Assembly: GCF_038725785.1 (NCBI RefSeq)
Contig: NZ_CP109796.1
Span: forward strand, 310,001 to 374,000
DNA length: 64,000 nt
Direction: 5' to 3'
Source: Termitidicoccus mucosus
Lineage (GTDB): Bacteria; Verrucomicrobiota; Verrucomicrobiia; Opitutales; Opitutaceae
Shown here: one piece after another, positions 46,004 to 54,284 of the stretch
Numbering within the stretch: position 1 is the stretch's first letter
Layout of the letters: each line of letters starts with the position of its first letter
Made by a program: the position numbers and the translations under genes
The notes under the pieces: model-generated
The model's database searches: none
What the model saw: the letters and a program-made list of their open reading frames with translations, nothing else
What the model was told of the DNA's origin: nothing

Positions 46004-46786
46004 CTAGGCGGCCTTCGCCGCGACTGCAGTCTGCGTCGGCATCATGTGCATGGAATCGGCATCGTAGCCTTGGTTGGAGGCACACTCAGGCGCGCATGGT
46101 TTCGAGGTAGAGTTTTCGAGATCAGCGTGACTGATTTCTGCGGCGGTGAGTTCGCGCACCAACTGACCGCGGCGCATGATGCCCACGCGCGTAGCGTCTT
46201 CCTTCGCGCGGAAAAGATCGTGCGTGGCCATGAGAATGGCGACGCCGCGGCTTCGGAGTTGTCCGAGCAGTCGGCTGAACTCATGCGATGCACTTGGATC
46301 AAGGCCGCTGGTGGGCTCATCAAGCAGGAGCGCTTTCGCCTTTTTTGCCAAGGCGATCGCGATGCCGACTTTCTGTCGCATGCCCTTGGAGTACCCGCTC
46401 ACGCGGCGATCATGGGCCTCGCACTGCAAACCGGCATCATCAAGAAATGCGTGTAGCTCACTGTCGGAATAACGATGCCCGCCGAGTTCGGCGAAATAAG
46501 CCAGATTTTCCACACCGCTGAAGTGCCCGTAGAGGTTTACCTGCTCGGGGATGTAGGCGAGACGGCGTTTGGTTTCCAGGGGCTCGATTGCGACATCGAG
46601 TCCATCAATCAAGGCACGCCCGGAATCAGGCTTCAAGAACCCGAGCAGGCAATTGATCGTGGTGGTCTTGCCCGCGCCATTGGGGCCAAGCAGGGCAAAA
46701 AGCTCACCCGATGCGATTTGGAAGGAGAGTACATCGATGGCGGTGTTGCCGTTGAAGCGCTTGGTGAGGTTGTCGATGATGAGCAT
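46004..46786 (-). CDS. ABC transporter ATP-binding protein with Cys/Met/His tail
   Basis: This 260-residue ATPase has Walker A GPNGAGKTTT, the Q loop YIPEQVNLYG, the signature YSKGMRQK, Walker B ALLLDEPTSGLDP and the switch ATHDL. It is of the CcmA/NatA class that pairs with ABC-2 permeases. The last ~30 residues leave the fold and read KPCAPECASNQGYDADSMHMM, a plausible metal-binding tail. No permease is adjacent. Both ABC-2 permeases of the island are in the hcp1 operon under the same 20-bp motif and are the natural partners. The start at 46786 matches the family's beta-1 (LIIDNLTKRF). Confidence 0.88.
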   Translation of the reverse strand: MLIIDNLTKRFNGNTAIDVLSFQIASGELFALLGPNGAGKTTTINCLLGFLKPDSGRALIDGLDVAIEPLETKRRLAYIPEQVNLYGHFSGVENLAYFAELGGHRYSDSELHAFLDDAGLQCEAHDRRVSGYSKGMRQKVGIAIALAKKAKALLLDEPTSGLDPSASHEFSRLLGQLRSRGVAILMATHDLFRAKEDATRVGIMRRGQLVRELTAAEISHADLENSTSKPCAPECASNQGYDADSMHMMPTQTAVAAKAA

Positions 46787-47003
46787 GGTGGGAGAGGGTG
46801 AGAGTGTGTTTAATTGGACTTGGGAAACGTCTCGCGCAGGCACCTGTCGGCTGCGGTGTGTGATACGAAAGATAACAAACGGTTGTGTAAGGACATGTCT
46901 GGCCTGTGTTCGGGCAGAAGGGCACACTGCGTCCGTGAACGGACTGCGGATGTGCGGGCACTCCGGATTGCACGGACCCCGGAGATTGCTCAGCGATGCG
47001 AAT

Positions 47004-47390
47004 TCAGGCCAGCGGAGGGCCACAACCGTGCGGCCACCTGTGATCAACAGAAACGAGCGCGAGAACACGCGTGGGAAAACCCGACACTATCCGCACGATC
47101 GCGATAAAAAGCGACAGAGCGAAGAACAGCGCAGCCAATACATGGCCTTGCGCAAAAAGGGTGACCACACACCCCTCGGCAGAGTCGATGTCACCGGCCT
47201 CGCCGTGCTGATGGGCTGGCGAAGCGTCCTCACGGTGTGAACAGGCATGAGACTCCGCTTCGTGATGGCAAAACAGCTCGTGCCAGTCGGACCGCACCGC
47301 CAGCACGCTCAACATCAGGATCAACGCCACGCCCAACACGCTCGCAATGCGGTACAGCGTCGTTGGGTGGAGGCGGTTGAAGGTGAACAT
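47004..47390 (-). CDS. His/Cys-rich two-helix membrane protein, paralog 2 (hcp2)
   Basis: This 128-residue paralog of hcp1 and hcp3 has the membrane helix IASVLGVALILMLSVLAV. Next comes SDWHELFCHHEAESHACSHRE, equivalent to AAHEWLC... in the others. A His/Asp-rich stretch and the signature GCVVTLFAQGHVL follow, then a second helix. The ending HRWPHGCGPPLA corresponds to HALPPGRAPP. The ATG at 47390 is 19 bases after motif copy 2, the same spacing as for hcp1, which supports both starts. It heads the unit that contains the ABC ATPase and CobW. Metal binding in the periplasm is inferred from the loop composition. Confidence 0.7.
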   Translation of the reverse strand: MFTFNRLHPTTLYRIASVLGVALILMLSVLAVRSDWHELFCHHEAESHACSHREDASPAHQHGEAGDIDSAEGCVVTLFAQGHVLAALFFALSLFIAIVRIVSGFPTRVLALVSVDHRWPHGCGPPLA

Positions 47391-47409
47391 GGCTCGTGTT
47401 GGAAGAAGT

Positions 47410-47429
47410 AGAGTAGCAGAGTCGTCAAG
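47410..47429 (-). promoter_or_regulatory. island motif copy 2 (before hcp2-ATPase-CobW operon)
   Basis: It reads CTTGACGACTCTGCTACTCT on the minus strand. This is the most divergent of the five minus-strand copies: it differs from copy 1 at three positions, two of them in the variable 3' end. It ends 19 bases before the hcp2 ATG. Confidence 0.72.
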
Positions 47430-47571
47430 GGGCAATAGATCCAGCGGATTATGTCTTATTCTGTCGTCTAACCTAATCGGATACGATCTTTACGGGCAAT
47501 ACTGCTATCATGATCCTGATAATATCAGTCGAGGTCTTTTGGCACTTATTACATTGATAGGCATCAATATA

Positions 47572-48845
47572 CTAAGAATGTGTAAATGAGATGACTTGCT
47601 CATTCAAGGCCCGACCCAATGCATCTGCGTCTAGGTTCACGCCGATCAGCACGATTTCCTGACGTCGATCGCCGGACGGCTCCTGCCAGAATTCGCGGAG
47701 GGAATCGGGTATGGCGGAAAACGGCACGCTCCCGCGCTCGACCAAAGCAGCCGCCCAAGGGCCGAGATAGTCGATCCGCGTCTCGCGACCGGCGACAGAA
47801 AGGAACCCGATGCGATTGGGCCTCCACACTCCAGAAAAATCCCTTGGCGCGCACCAGACCGGGCCAGCCTTGCTCGAAAAATTTCCGCAGACGCGCCGCC
47901 GCACAGGGTTTCCGACCCGTGTAAAGAAAACTTCCAAGTCCATAGCGGGCGGCAAAATCACTGCGGCCCGGCACCGGAAATAATTTGCCGGCTGGCGTAC
48001 GGACACAATGAGTCTGTGAGCGTATTCTTAACTCCGGTGAGGAACATGCTATTTTTCGGGCTTGATTGAGTGCGTCCATCCAGTTTGCGCCTCGACGCGT
48101 TTGGATTGATCGAAACGACAAGCCCAGGCCAGACACCATCCGGTAGACAGGCGTTCTTGGTCTTGATGAGTTCCGCTCGCAAATTGAGCCCCTGATTTGT
48201 GCGGAAACCGTTTCGCTCTCTGCTGAAGTTACGAGGTCTATCTTATTCAAAAATGACATCAGCACATTCCACCTGCTCTACCATCAATGTGAACAAGGAT
48301 TGATGCGCGCCGACAACCTTCCCCAATGCGTCTGCGTTCAATCTATGTTCTTCCAGCGAGGCCTGGAACCAGGCGGCAGCATCCACCACAGTGATGAGCA
48401 CATGAAGGGTCGCCACCTCGTCCAGACGTGGACCAACGATGTTTGTTTGATAGAAAAGATCCGTCACCGGGCGTGGTTCTGCGGCCCCGCTGCTCTCGAT
48501 GATGATGTGATCAAACTTGCCGCTGGTGGCCAATTCCACAATGGCATCACCGAGCGCGTCCCTCGCCGTGCAGCACACGCAGCCATTACCCAAGGCCACG
48601 GTGGAGGCGATGCTCGCAGAGGACTCGGATGGTAGCATTTTCTCCAGAAAGAGGGCGTCGATATTGATCTCGTTGAGATCATTGACGACGATCGCCACAC
48701 GCAGGCCATGTGGAGTTTTTTTTAGGAGTTGCTGTAACAGCGTTGTCTTGCCCGCGCCGAGAAAACCGCTGATCACGGTCACGTCGGGCCTGAACTTCGA
48801 CCCGGATGCCAACTGACCAAGCAGACTGGGATCAAACAAGCGCAT
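47572..48845 (-). pseudogene. CobW/COG0523 GTPase disrupted by frame shifts
   Basis: The first 200 codons are a good COG0523 N-terminus: [36 protein letters not shown] and ESSGAAEPRPV. The frame ends at 48243. A one-base shift in a T run near 48250 continues FLNKIDLVTSAES. Further shifts, one probably near 48200 and one near 47825, lead through a CobW_C region (FLYTGRKPCAAARLRKFFEQ, LVRAKGFFW). The last part reads FWQEPSGDRRQEIVLIGVNL and stops at 47572. It is last in the small protein-ThrRS-Dcd unit, 49 bases after dcd. Either a decayed gene or an indel-rich sequence. Confidence 0.8.
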
Positions 48846-48894
48846 GGTTTCGCTGCCTTCGCGGTCAATTGTTGATGATGATCCTCGAACCGAA

Positions 48895-49475
48895 TCAGAC
48901 TTTCGGCGGCGTAATGCGCTGTTTCTGGTGCTGGTATTTCCCTTCACGGGTCCGGTAGGATACCTTGCAGGGTTCGGCAGTGAAAAAGAGCATCTGCACA
49001 ATGCCTTCGCCAGCATAGATGCGACAATCGGCGGCCGATGAATTAGAAAATTCCAGCGTGAGATGTCCCTGCCATCCAGCCTCGGCCGGAGTAACGTTGG
49101 CGATAATGCCGCAGCGCGCATAGGTGCTTTTGCCCACACAGATTGCCGTCACGTCTGGCGGCAGGTCGAGCTGCTCCACCGCTACTCCAAGACCGTAGCT
49201 GCGACCAGGCAGGATAAAAAAACGACCGCTCGCGTCTTCCTGTAGCAACACTTTTTCCAAGTTGCGTGGATTGAAATTCTTCGGATCCACTACCGTGCCC
49301 GGCACGTGACGAAATACCTTAAATTCCCGGGGCGAAAGCCGCAGGTCGTAACCGTAACTGGACAAGCCAAAGGAGAGTGTGGATGCCCGTCGGCCACGCG
49401 CACGAGTTCGGGCGAGAAGGGACGAATCATGCCCGCGCGGGCACGGGTGGAAATTTGGCGGTCGTTGAGGATCAT
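48895..49475 (-). pseudogene. dcd: dCTP deaminase, one frame shift
   Basis: The N-terminus MILNDRQISTRARAGMIRPF (start 49475) and the rest (LSSYGYDLRLSPREFKVFRH ... CVGKSTYARCGIIANVTPAE ... QKQRITPPKV) match dCTP deaminase, which makes dUTP from dCTP. The two parts differ by one base near 49370-49385; the join would read ...SFGLSSYGYD, as in the family. The enzyme needs no zinc, unlike dCMP and cytidine deaminases, so a copy in a zinc-limitation operon would make sense. It lies between ThrRS (240-base gap) and the broken CobW gene. Confidence 0.85.
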
Positions 49476-49714
49476 GTTTTCGAAAGAGGCCGGGCGAGGA
49501 GAATTGCCAGACACGGATGCCGGTGACGCAAGGTCAAGTATATCGAGGACGGTGCGCAGGTTCGCAGCCATGTCTGCGGGGAGTGGTTTCGCGTTCGCTC
49601 TCAAATTGTTCAAGCGCGGAAAATTGGCAGATACTCTTGTTGTCCACGTCGGTGAGCATGGCCATCTTCAGGCAAGACCGGTTCCTCCGTGTTGCCAAGG
49701 GGGGAGCAGTAAAC

Positions 49715-51472
49715 TCATGTGCAGGCAGTGGCGGTTGCTGTTTCAGGATTGGCCTCGGCTTGCACACGCTTGAAGAAGGCGTCCACGCTGATCACGCCCT
49801 CGTCGCCATTCACCCGTGAACGGATGGATACGCTTTCAGTGGCGACCTCGCGCTTTCCAAGGACCACAGCAAACGGCACCTTGTCGGCCTGCGCCCGGCG
49901 GATTTTGGCGCCAACCGGATCGCGCTGGGCATCAATCGTCACTCGCAATCCAGCCCGGCGGGCGCGGGCGGCGAGTTGAGTAGCGAACTCCGTCTGCCCG
50001 TCGGTGATGGGCAGAAAACGAATCTGCTCAGGTGCGAGCCAGAGCGGAAAGTCGCCGGCATAGTGTTCGATGAGCAGCCCCATAAAACGCTCGATGGAAC
50101 CGAACACGGCGCGATGAATCATCACAGGACGATGCGGTTTCCCGTCGCGGCCAGTATATTCGAGCCCGAAGCGTTCGGGCAGGCTGAAATCCACTTGGAT
50201 CGTGCCGATTTGCCAAGAGCGCCCCAGCGCGTCGAGCGCCATGAAATCGAGCTTTGGTCCGTAAAACGCCGCCTCGCCGAGTCCCTCGGTGTGCTCCAGC
50301 CCGAGTTCCGTCACAACCGTGCGGATACATGCTTCGGCCGGTGCCCAGAGCGTATCCCCGCCTGCATACTTGGCGGTATTGGCCGGGTCGCGCAGCGACA
50401 CGCGGCAGCGTGTTTTCAGGTCGAAAATGGCCATCACTTCCTGAACAAGTCGCAGGCATTGTTTGAATTCATCTTGCAATTGCTCAGGCGTGCAAAGGAT
50501 GTGCCCGTCATCCTGAGTGAAGCCGCGCACGCGCACGAGGCCGTTGAGTTCGCCCGATTGCTCCTGGCGATACACGGTGCCGAATTCCGCATAGCGTTGC
50601 GGCAGGTCGCGGTAGCTGCGCGGCTCCGACGTGTAGGCCATCAGGTGCATCGGACAATTCATCGGTTTTAGTAAAAACTCCCGATCCTCGATGTGGATGG
50701 GCTCATACATGCTATTCGCATAGTAAGGATAATGACCGGATGTCTTATAAAGATCGATGGAGCCGATATGCGGCGAGTAAAGTCGCTCATAGCCATATTC
50801 GATGAGTTTGGCGGAAATGAGTTTTTCCAGTTCGGTTCGGATGATCGCGCCTTTCGGCAGCAACAGGGGCAGACCGCTGCCGATGCTCGCATCAATACGA
50901 AACAAATGGAGCTGCTGTCCCAGTTTGCGGTGATCACGGCGTGCGGCCTCGGCGAGCGCAGCGAGGTGTGCATCCAGCTCTTCTTGGCTGGCGAAGGCCG
51001 TGCCGTAGATGCGCTGGAGTTGGCCAAGTTTTTCGTCTCCCCGGTGCCAGGCGCCGGCAATGGAAAGCAGCTTGAACGCCGCGACCTTGCCGGTGGAGAT
51101 GACGTGCGTGCCGGCGCACAGGTCGGTGAAATCGCCGTTGGTATAGAGTGTCACCGGCTCGCCTTCAGGGATATCGTCGAGTCGGCCGAGTTTGTAGGTT
51201 TGTCCGCGTCCGGTGAAAAAGCGGAGCGCCTCCTCGCGCGAAACCTCACGGCGAACGAAGGGTTGGTTTTCGGCTACGATGCGTGCCATCTCTGCCTCGA
51301 TGACGGATAGATCTTGCATCGTGAAGCGTTGAGGTCCGCCGAAATCGTAATAAAAACCGGTGTCGGTCGGCGGCCCGATATCAAGGAGCACCTCGGGAAA
51401 GAGGCGCGATACGGCGGCACCGAGCACATGCGCGGTGGAATGCCGAAGTTCCTGCACAGAAGTCATGGACAT
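49715..51472 (-). CDS. thrS: second threonyl-tRNA synthetase, without the TGS domain
   Basis: This enzyme charges tRNA-Thr. Its 585 residues begin directly in the editing domain (RHSTAHVLGAAVSRLFPE), so the N-terminal TGS domain (~60 residues) of ordinary ThrRS is absent. The editing motif is HSTAH with DLCAGTHV. The class II core has PMNCPMHLMAYTSEPRSYR, FTQDDGHILCT and MIHRAVFGSIERF, which supply the catalytic zinc ligands Cys, His and His, all kept. The anticodon-binding domain is at the end. ThrRS duplicates are known companions of COG0523 genes in zinc-responsive regulons. The start at 51472 (MSMTSVQEL) lies 42 bases after the upstream small gene. The unit is preceded by motif copy 3. 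Confidence 0.9.
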   Translation of the reverse strand: MSMTSVQELRHSTAHVLGAAVSRLFPEVLLDIGPPTDTGFYYDFGGPQRFTMQDLSVIEAEMARIVAENQPFVRREVSREEALRFFTGRGQTYKLGRLDDIPEGEPVTLYTNGDFTDLCAGTHVISTGKVAAFKLLSIAGAWHRGDEKLGQLQRIYGTAFASQEELDAHLAALAEAARRDHRKLGQQLHLFRIDASIGSGLPLLLPKGAIIRTELEKLISAKLIEYGYERLYSPHIGSIDLYKTSGHYPYYANSMYEPIHIEDREFLLKPMNCPMHLMAYTSEPRSYRDLPQRYAEFGTVYRQEQSGELNGLVRVRGFTQDDGHILCTPEQLQDEFKQCLRLVQEVMAIFDLKTRCRVSLRDPANTAKYAGGDTLWAPAEACIRTVVTELGLEHTEGLGEAAFYGPKLDFMALDALGRSWQIGTIQVDFSLPERFGLEYTGRDGKPHRPVMIHRAVFGSIERFMGLLIEHYAGDFPLWLAPEQIRFLPITDGQTEFATQLAARARRAGLRVTIDAQRDPVGAKIRRAQADKVPFAVVLGKREVATESVSIRSRVNGDEGVISVDAFFKRVQAEANPETATATACT

Positions 51473-51513
51473 AAAAAGAGAGAACGAAAGAGGATTACGG
51501 AAAGATGTGGTGC

Positions 51514-51801
51514 TTAGTCGAAAAGCCATGCCTGGGCGGCGACCTTGTTTTTCTCGTCTGTCAGCACGACAAGGCCGCCTTCACTCACCGCCCGCAAGTA
51601 ATAGGCAAAGGCGAGCAACTTCACTTCTTCCATGGTGCGGCAGCGCAGCAGGAGCGTGGAGAGTTCGTTGTTATTGGGCTCCGTGGAAATCACCATGGCC
51701 GTCGCAGAGAAACACTCCGAAAGATTTCGATCCCGCAATGTGTCAATAATCGCCAAGGGTGCGGGGACGGAAGGCGGTCGAGGGAAAAACGGCAATTTCA
51801 T
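51514..51801 (-). CDS. small protein heading the ThrRS unit, unknown
   Basis: This 95-residue soluble protein begins MKLPFFPRPPSVPAP and continues TLRDRNLSECFSATAMVIST, TMEEVKLLAFAYYLRAVSEG and LVVLTDEKNKVAAQAWLFD. There is no signal peptide or metal motif and I recognise no family. The start at 51801 lies 14 bases after motif copy 3 and gives a compact alpha/beta protein; the longer frame from 51963 crosses the motif and is unlikely. As first gene of the ThrRS-Dcd-CobW unit it should be expressed with them. Confidence 0.6.
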   Translation of the reverse strand: MKLPFFPRPPSVPAPLAIIDTLRDRNLSECFSATAMVISTEPNNNELSTLLLRCRTMEEVKLLAFAYYLRAVSEGGLVVLTDEKNKVAAQAWLFD

Positions 51802-51815
51802 GGAGGGTAACTCAC

Positions 51816-51835
51816 AGCCTAGCAAAGTCGTCAAG
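51816..51835 (-). promoter_or_regulatory. island motif copy 3 (before the ThrRS unit)
   Basis: It reads CTTGACGACTTTGCTAGGCT on the minus strand, identical to copy 1 though 8.5 kb away. It ends 14 bases before the small gene's ATG. It also lies 37 bases beyond the stop of the editing-domain gene. Confidence 0.8.
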
Positions 51836-51872
51836 CGGGGCGCGTTCCATCTGCTGGATTCGCATAACGACA

Positions 51873-52403
51873 TCACACCGGGCAGCATTCGCATGGAAGG
51901 GGAGGTGGAAACATTTCCCCGGCGATTCGTGTAAATAATATATCGTGTCCCCGATCCGACCACACGACCGGCCAGGCCCGCACCACGGCAAATTTTTCCG
52001 GATGCACGGTGCGCAATTCCCGCAGGTCTTTGAGCACGCAGTCACAGACATCGACAACGCCGTCGATTTCGTAGCAACGCACGCGCCGGTCCGTTTCCAG
52101 AATCGCAGACACTTGCTGCAATTTCCACGGCTGACCTTGAAAGATTTCTGCCGCTTCCGGCGCGGCGAGATTCAATTCGCGAAAAATCCGGCAATTGCGC
52201 AGTACTCGTGCCATTTCGTCATTCAAGCGATGAAGTTCGTCCTCATCTGGTGCGCATGAAAGACCAAAGTCCGCATAAAACCCGGTGGCGGTTTCACCGC
52301 TGTCGCCCAGCGTTGCCTGCGGCCATTGCCGTATTCCCGCGGCCACCAGCACATGCGCGAGCAGGTGTTTGGTCTTGTGTAAGGTAACAACGGCGGGATT
52401 CAT
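51873..52403 (-). CDS. stand-alone ThrRS editing-like domain with altered active site
   Basis: This 176-residue protein resembles only the second additional (editing) domain of ThrRS/AlaRS. It has HLLAHVLVAAGIRQWPQA (HxxxH kept), TGFYADFGLS, and VVDVCDCVLKDLREL where active enzymes have a C-x-G-x-H type motif (DLCAGTH in the neighbouring ThrRS). The fourth ligand His is therefore missing. The C-terminus ends LPCECCPV, a Cys cluster that may bind metal. Stand-alone relatives deacylate mischarged tRNA; this one may be inactive, regulatory or metal-binding. It starts within the hisI stop (ATGA) and is translationally coupled to it. Confidence 0.7.
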   Translation of the reverse strand: MNPAVVTLHKTKHLLAHVLVAAGIRQWPQATLGDSGETATGFYADFGLSCAPDEDELHRLNDEMARVLRNCRIFRELNLAAPEAAEIFQGQPWKLQQVSAILETDRRVRCYEIDGVVDVCDCVLKDLRELRTVHPEKFAVVRAWPVVWSDRGHDILFTRIAGEMFPPPLPCECCPV

Positions 52404-52885
52404 GACGCTACTCGGGTTGACTTGGACGGGAGCGAGGAGGCGGCCAAGCCGTAGGCTTTCACGGGATCGAAAGTTTTTTGGGCTTCAAGAAAAATGAGGG
52501 AAAAATCCGTGTCTGCCGTGGGTCGGGCAAGCTGGCGAAAGAAACAGGACCGGTATCCAACATGGCATGACGCGCCGCCATCGACTTTTACCTTGATAAG
52601 CACGGCATCCTGGTCGTCGTCGATGATAAGTGAAATCACATGCTGAAAGAGGCCGGATTGCTCCCCCTTCTTCCAGAGCTTTTGACGCGAACGGGAATAA
52701 TAATGGGCGAGGCCGGTCTCGATGGTTTTGGCTAGCGCCTCAGGATTCATCCATCCCAGCATCAGCACTTCGCCGGAGGCATGATCCTGGGTAATGCAAG
52801 GGATGAGGTCGTGCTCATTGAATTTGGGGCGCAATTTGTCGCCTTCTTCGATCTCGAAAAGAGTGGTTTGCGGGAGGAATTGCAT
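52400..52885 (-). CDS. hisI: second phosphoribosyl-AMP cyclohydrolase, lacking one zinc cysteine
   Basis: HisI opens the adenine ring of PR-AMP in histidine synthesis and normally uses zinc. The 161-residue copy has VLMLGWMNPEALAKTIETG, YYSRSRQKLWKKGEQSG and SCHVGYRSCFF, so two zinc cysteines (Cys107 and Cys114) are kept. In the family motif DCDxD, whose Cys is the third zinc ligand, this protein has D89-D90-D91-Q-D. This fits a paralog that works with less zinc or another metal, as described for HisI copies near COG0523 genes. The ATG at 52885 lies 11 bases after motif copy 4. The C-terminal ~40 residues are an extension. Confidence 0.88.
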   Translation of the reverse strand: MQFLPQTTLFEIEEGDKLRPKFNEHDLIPCITQDHASGEVLMLGWMNPEALAKTIETGLAHYYSRSRQKLWKKGEQSGLFQHVISLIIDDDQDAVLIKVKVDGGASCHVGYRSCFFRQLARPTADTDFSLIFLEAQKTFDPVKAYGLAASSLPSKSTRVAS

Positions 52886-52896
52886 GCGAAAACTGA

Positions 52897-52916
52897 AGCG
52901 TAGCAAAGTCGTCAAG
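52897..52916 (-). promoter_or_regulatory. island motif copy 4 (before hisI)
   Basis: It reads CTTGACGACTTTGCTACGCT on the minus strand and differs from copy 1 at one base. It ends 11 bases before the hisI ATG, the shortest spacing of the six, so the transcript may be nearly leaderless. Confidence 0.8.
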
Positions 52917-52978
52917 AGGGTTTCCGAGTACGGGCATCTCAACCATTCAACGCAGGGGGCATACTGGACACTTGCTGA

Positions 52979-54226
52979 CTACTCCCATTTTGGAAATGGA
53001 TCGTGCAACTCGCGCCACGCGCTTGGCATTTTGCGCATTTCCGTATCAGTAAGCAGGCAGGCGTCGAGTTGCGCGGTAATGGGCTCGCGATCCATTGCCC
53101 CCGTGCCGATAAATACCAGTTCCTGGCGTCGGTCACCAAACGGCTCCTGCCAATTTTTCATGATGGCGTTAAACGATGCGGTTGATGCCGGCCAGTATTC
53201 CTCACTCATGGCAGCCCACCAGTTGCCCGATGGCTCGCACTTGCAGATGCCTCCCGCGTGCGACCATTCGCCGACCCAGTCCATGCGCGTGGCGAGGAAG
53301 AAAAAACCCTTCGAGCGCACCACGTTTTCCGGCGGATGCGAAGCCCATGTCCAAAATCGCTCTGGATGAAATGGTCGTCGTGCGCGGTACACGAAACTCA
53401 TAACCCCATGCTCATCCATTTCCGAATGCGCCTCACCACGCAGGGTTCGCAGCCACATCGGCGATTTCGATGCGTCATCTAAAGAAAAGCGTCCTGTGTT
53501 GAGCATTTCCTGTATCGGTACACGTCCGTGTTCAGCGGTAATGAAGCGTGCGTCGGGATTGAGCGTGCGCACCATATGAGTGACGAGCGCTAGCGTGTCC
53601 GCATCCACGAGATCGCATTTATTGAGCACAATGACATCGGCGAATTCAATTTGCTCGGCCAGCAACGGTGCAAGCGAGCGCTCGTCATTGCTCCCGTTCA
53701 CCTGACCGCGATCTCGCAGTGAGTCGCCGGAACTGTAGTCTTTGAGAAAATTAAATGCATCCACGACCGTCACCATCGTGTCCAGTCGCGCCACCGCACC
53801 AAGGCTCACGCCGTCCTCCCCGGCAAACGTAAATGTTTCCGCCACCGGCAAAGGCTCCGCTATGCCCGTGGATTCAATCAACAAATAATCAAAACGCCCT
53901 TCACGTGCCAATCGAGCCACTTCGACGAGCAAATCCTCCCGCAAGGTGCAGCAGATGCAACCGTTGGACAATTCGACGATTTTTTCTTCTCGCAACGACA
54001 CCGCCGCCGCACCCCGTCCGACGAGGGCCGCATCGATGTTAACCTCCGCCATATCGTTCACGATGAGCGCGACGCGCAGCCCTTCGCGGTTGGTGAGGAT
54101 GTGGTTGAGCAAAGTGGTTTTCCCGGAGCCAAGAAACCCGGACAACACGGTGACAGGCAGACGTGGATCGGTGACCTCGATTTCGATGGCGCCATCGAGC
54201 GGCTGTGTTTTTTTTGCAGTATGCAT
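52979..54226 (-). CDS. CobW/COG0523 metal-chaperone GTPase (ZigA/YciC type)
   Basis: Its 415 residues show Walker [30 protein letters not shown], the metal motif [29 protein letters not shown] and a complete CobW_C domain. That domain has [27 protein letters not shown] and [17 protein letters not shown]. This longer C-terminal type is the one most often linked to zinc limitation. The start at 54226 is chosen because homology begins soon after; an in-frame ATG at 54277 is possible. It follows a 73-residue protein (59 bases) under motif copy 5. It is the only intact copy of this type here; the one at 47572-48845 is broken. Confidence 0.9.
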   Translation of the reverse strand: MHTAKKTQPLDGAIEIEVTDPRLPVTVLSGFLGSGKTTLLNHILTNREGLRVALIVNDMAEVNIDAALVGRGAAAVSLREEKIVELSNGCICCTLREDLLVEVARLAREGRFDYLLIESTGIAEPLPVAETFTFAGEDGVSLGAVARLDTMVTVVDAFNFLKDYSSGDSLRDRGQVNGSNDERSLAPLLAEQIEFADVIVLNKCDLVDADTLALVTHMVRTLNPDARFITAEHGRVPIQEMLNTGRFSLDDASKSPMWLRTLRGEAHSEMDEHGVMSFVYRARRPFHPERFWTWASHPPENVVRSKGFFFLATRMDWVGEWSHAGGICKCEPSGNWWAAMSEEYWPASTASFNAIMKNWQEPFGDRRQELVFIGTGAMDREPITAQLDACLLTDTEMRKMPSAWRELHDPFPKWE

Positions 54227-54284
54227 AGGGAGGAGATAATGAATTCTGGTTTGGGATGGATTGGTTCTGGAAGCCATCCAGCAT

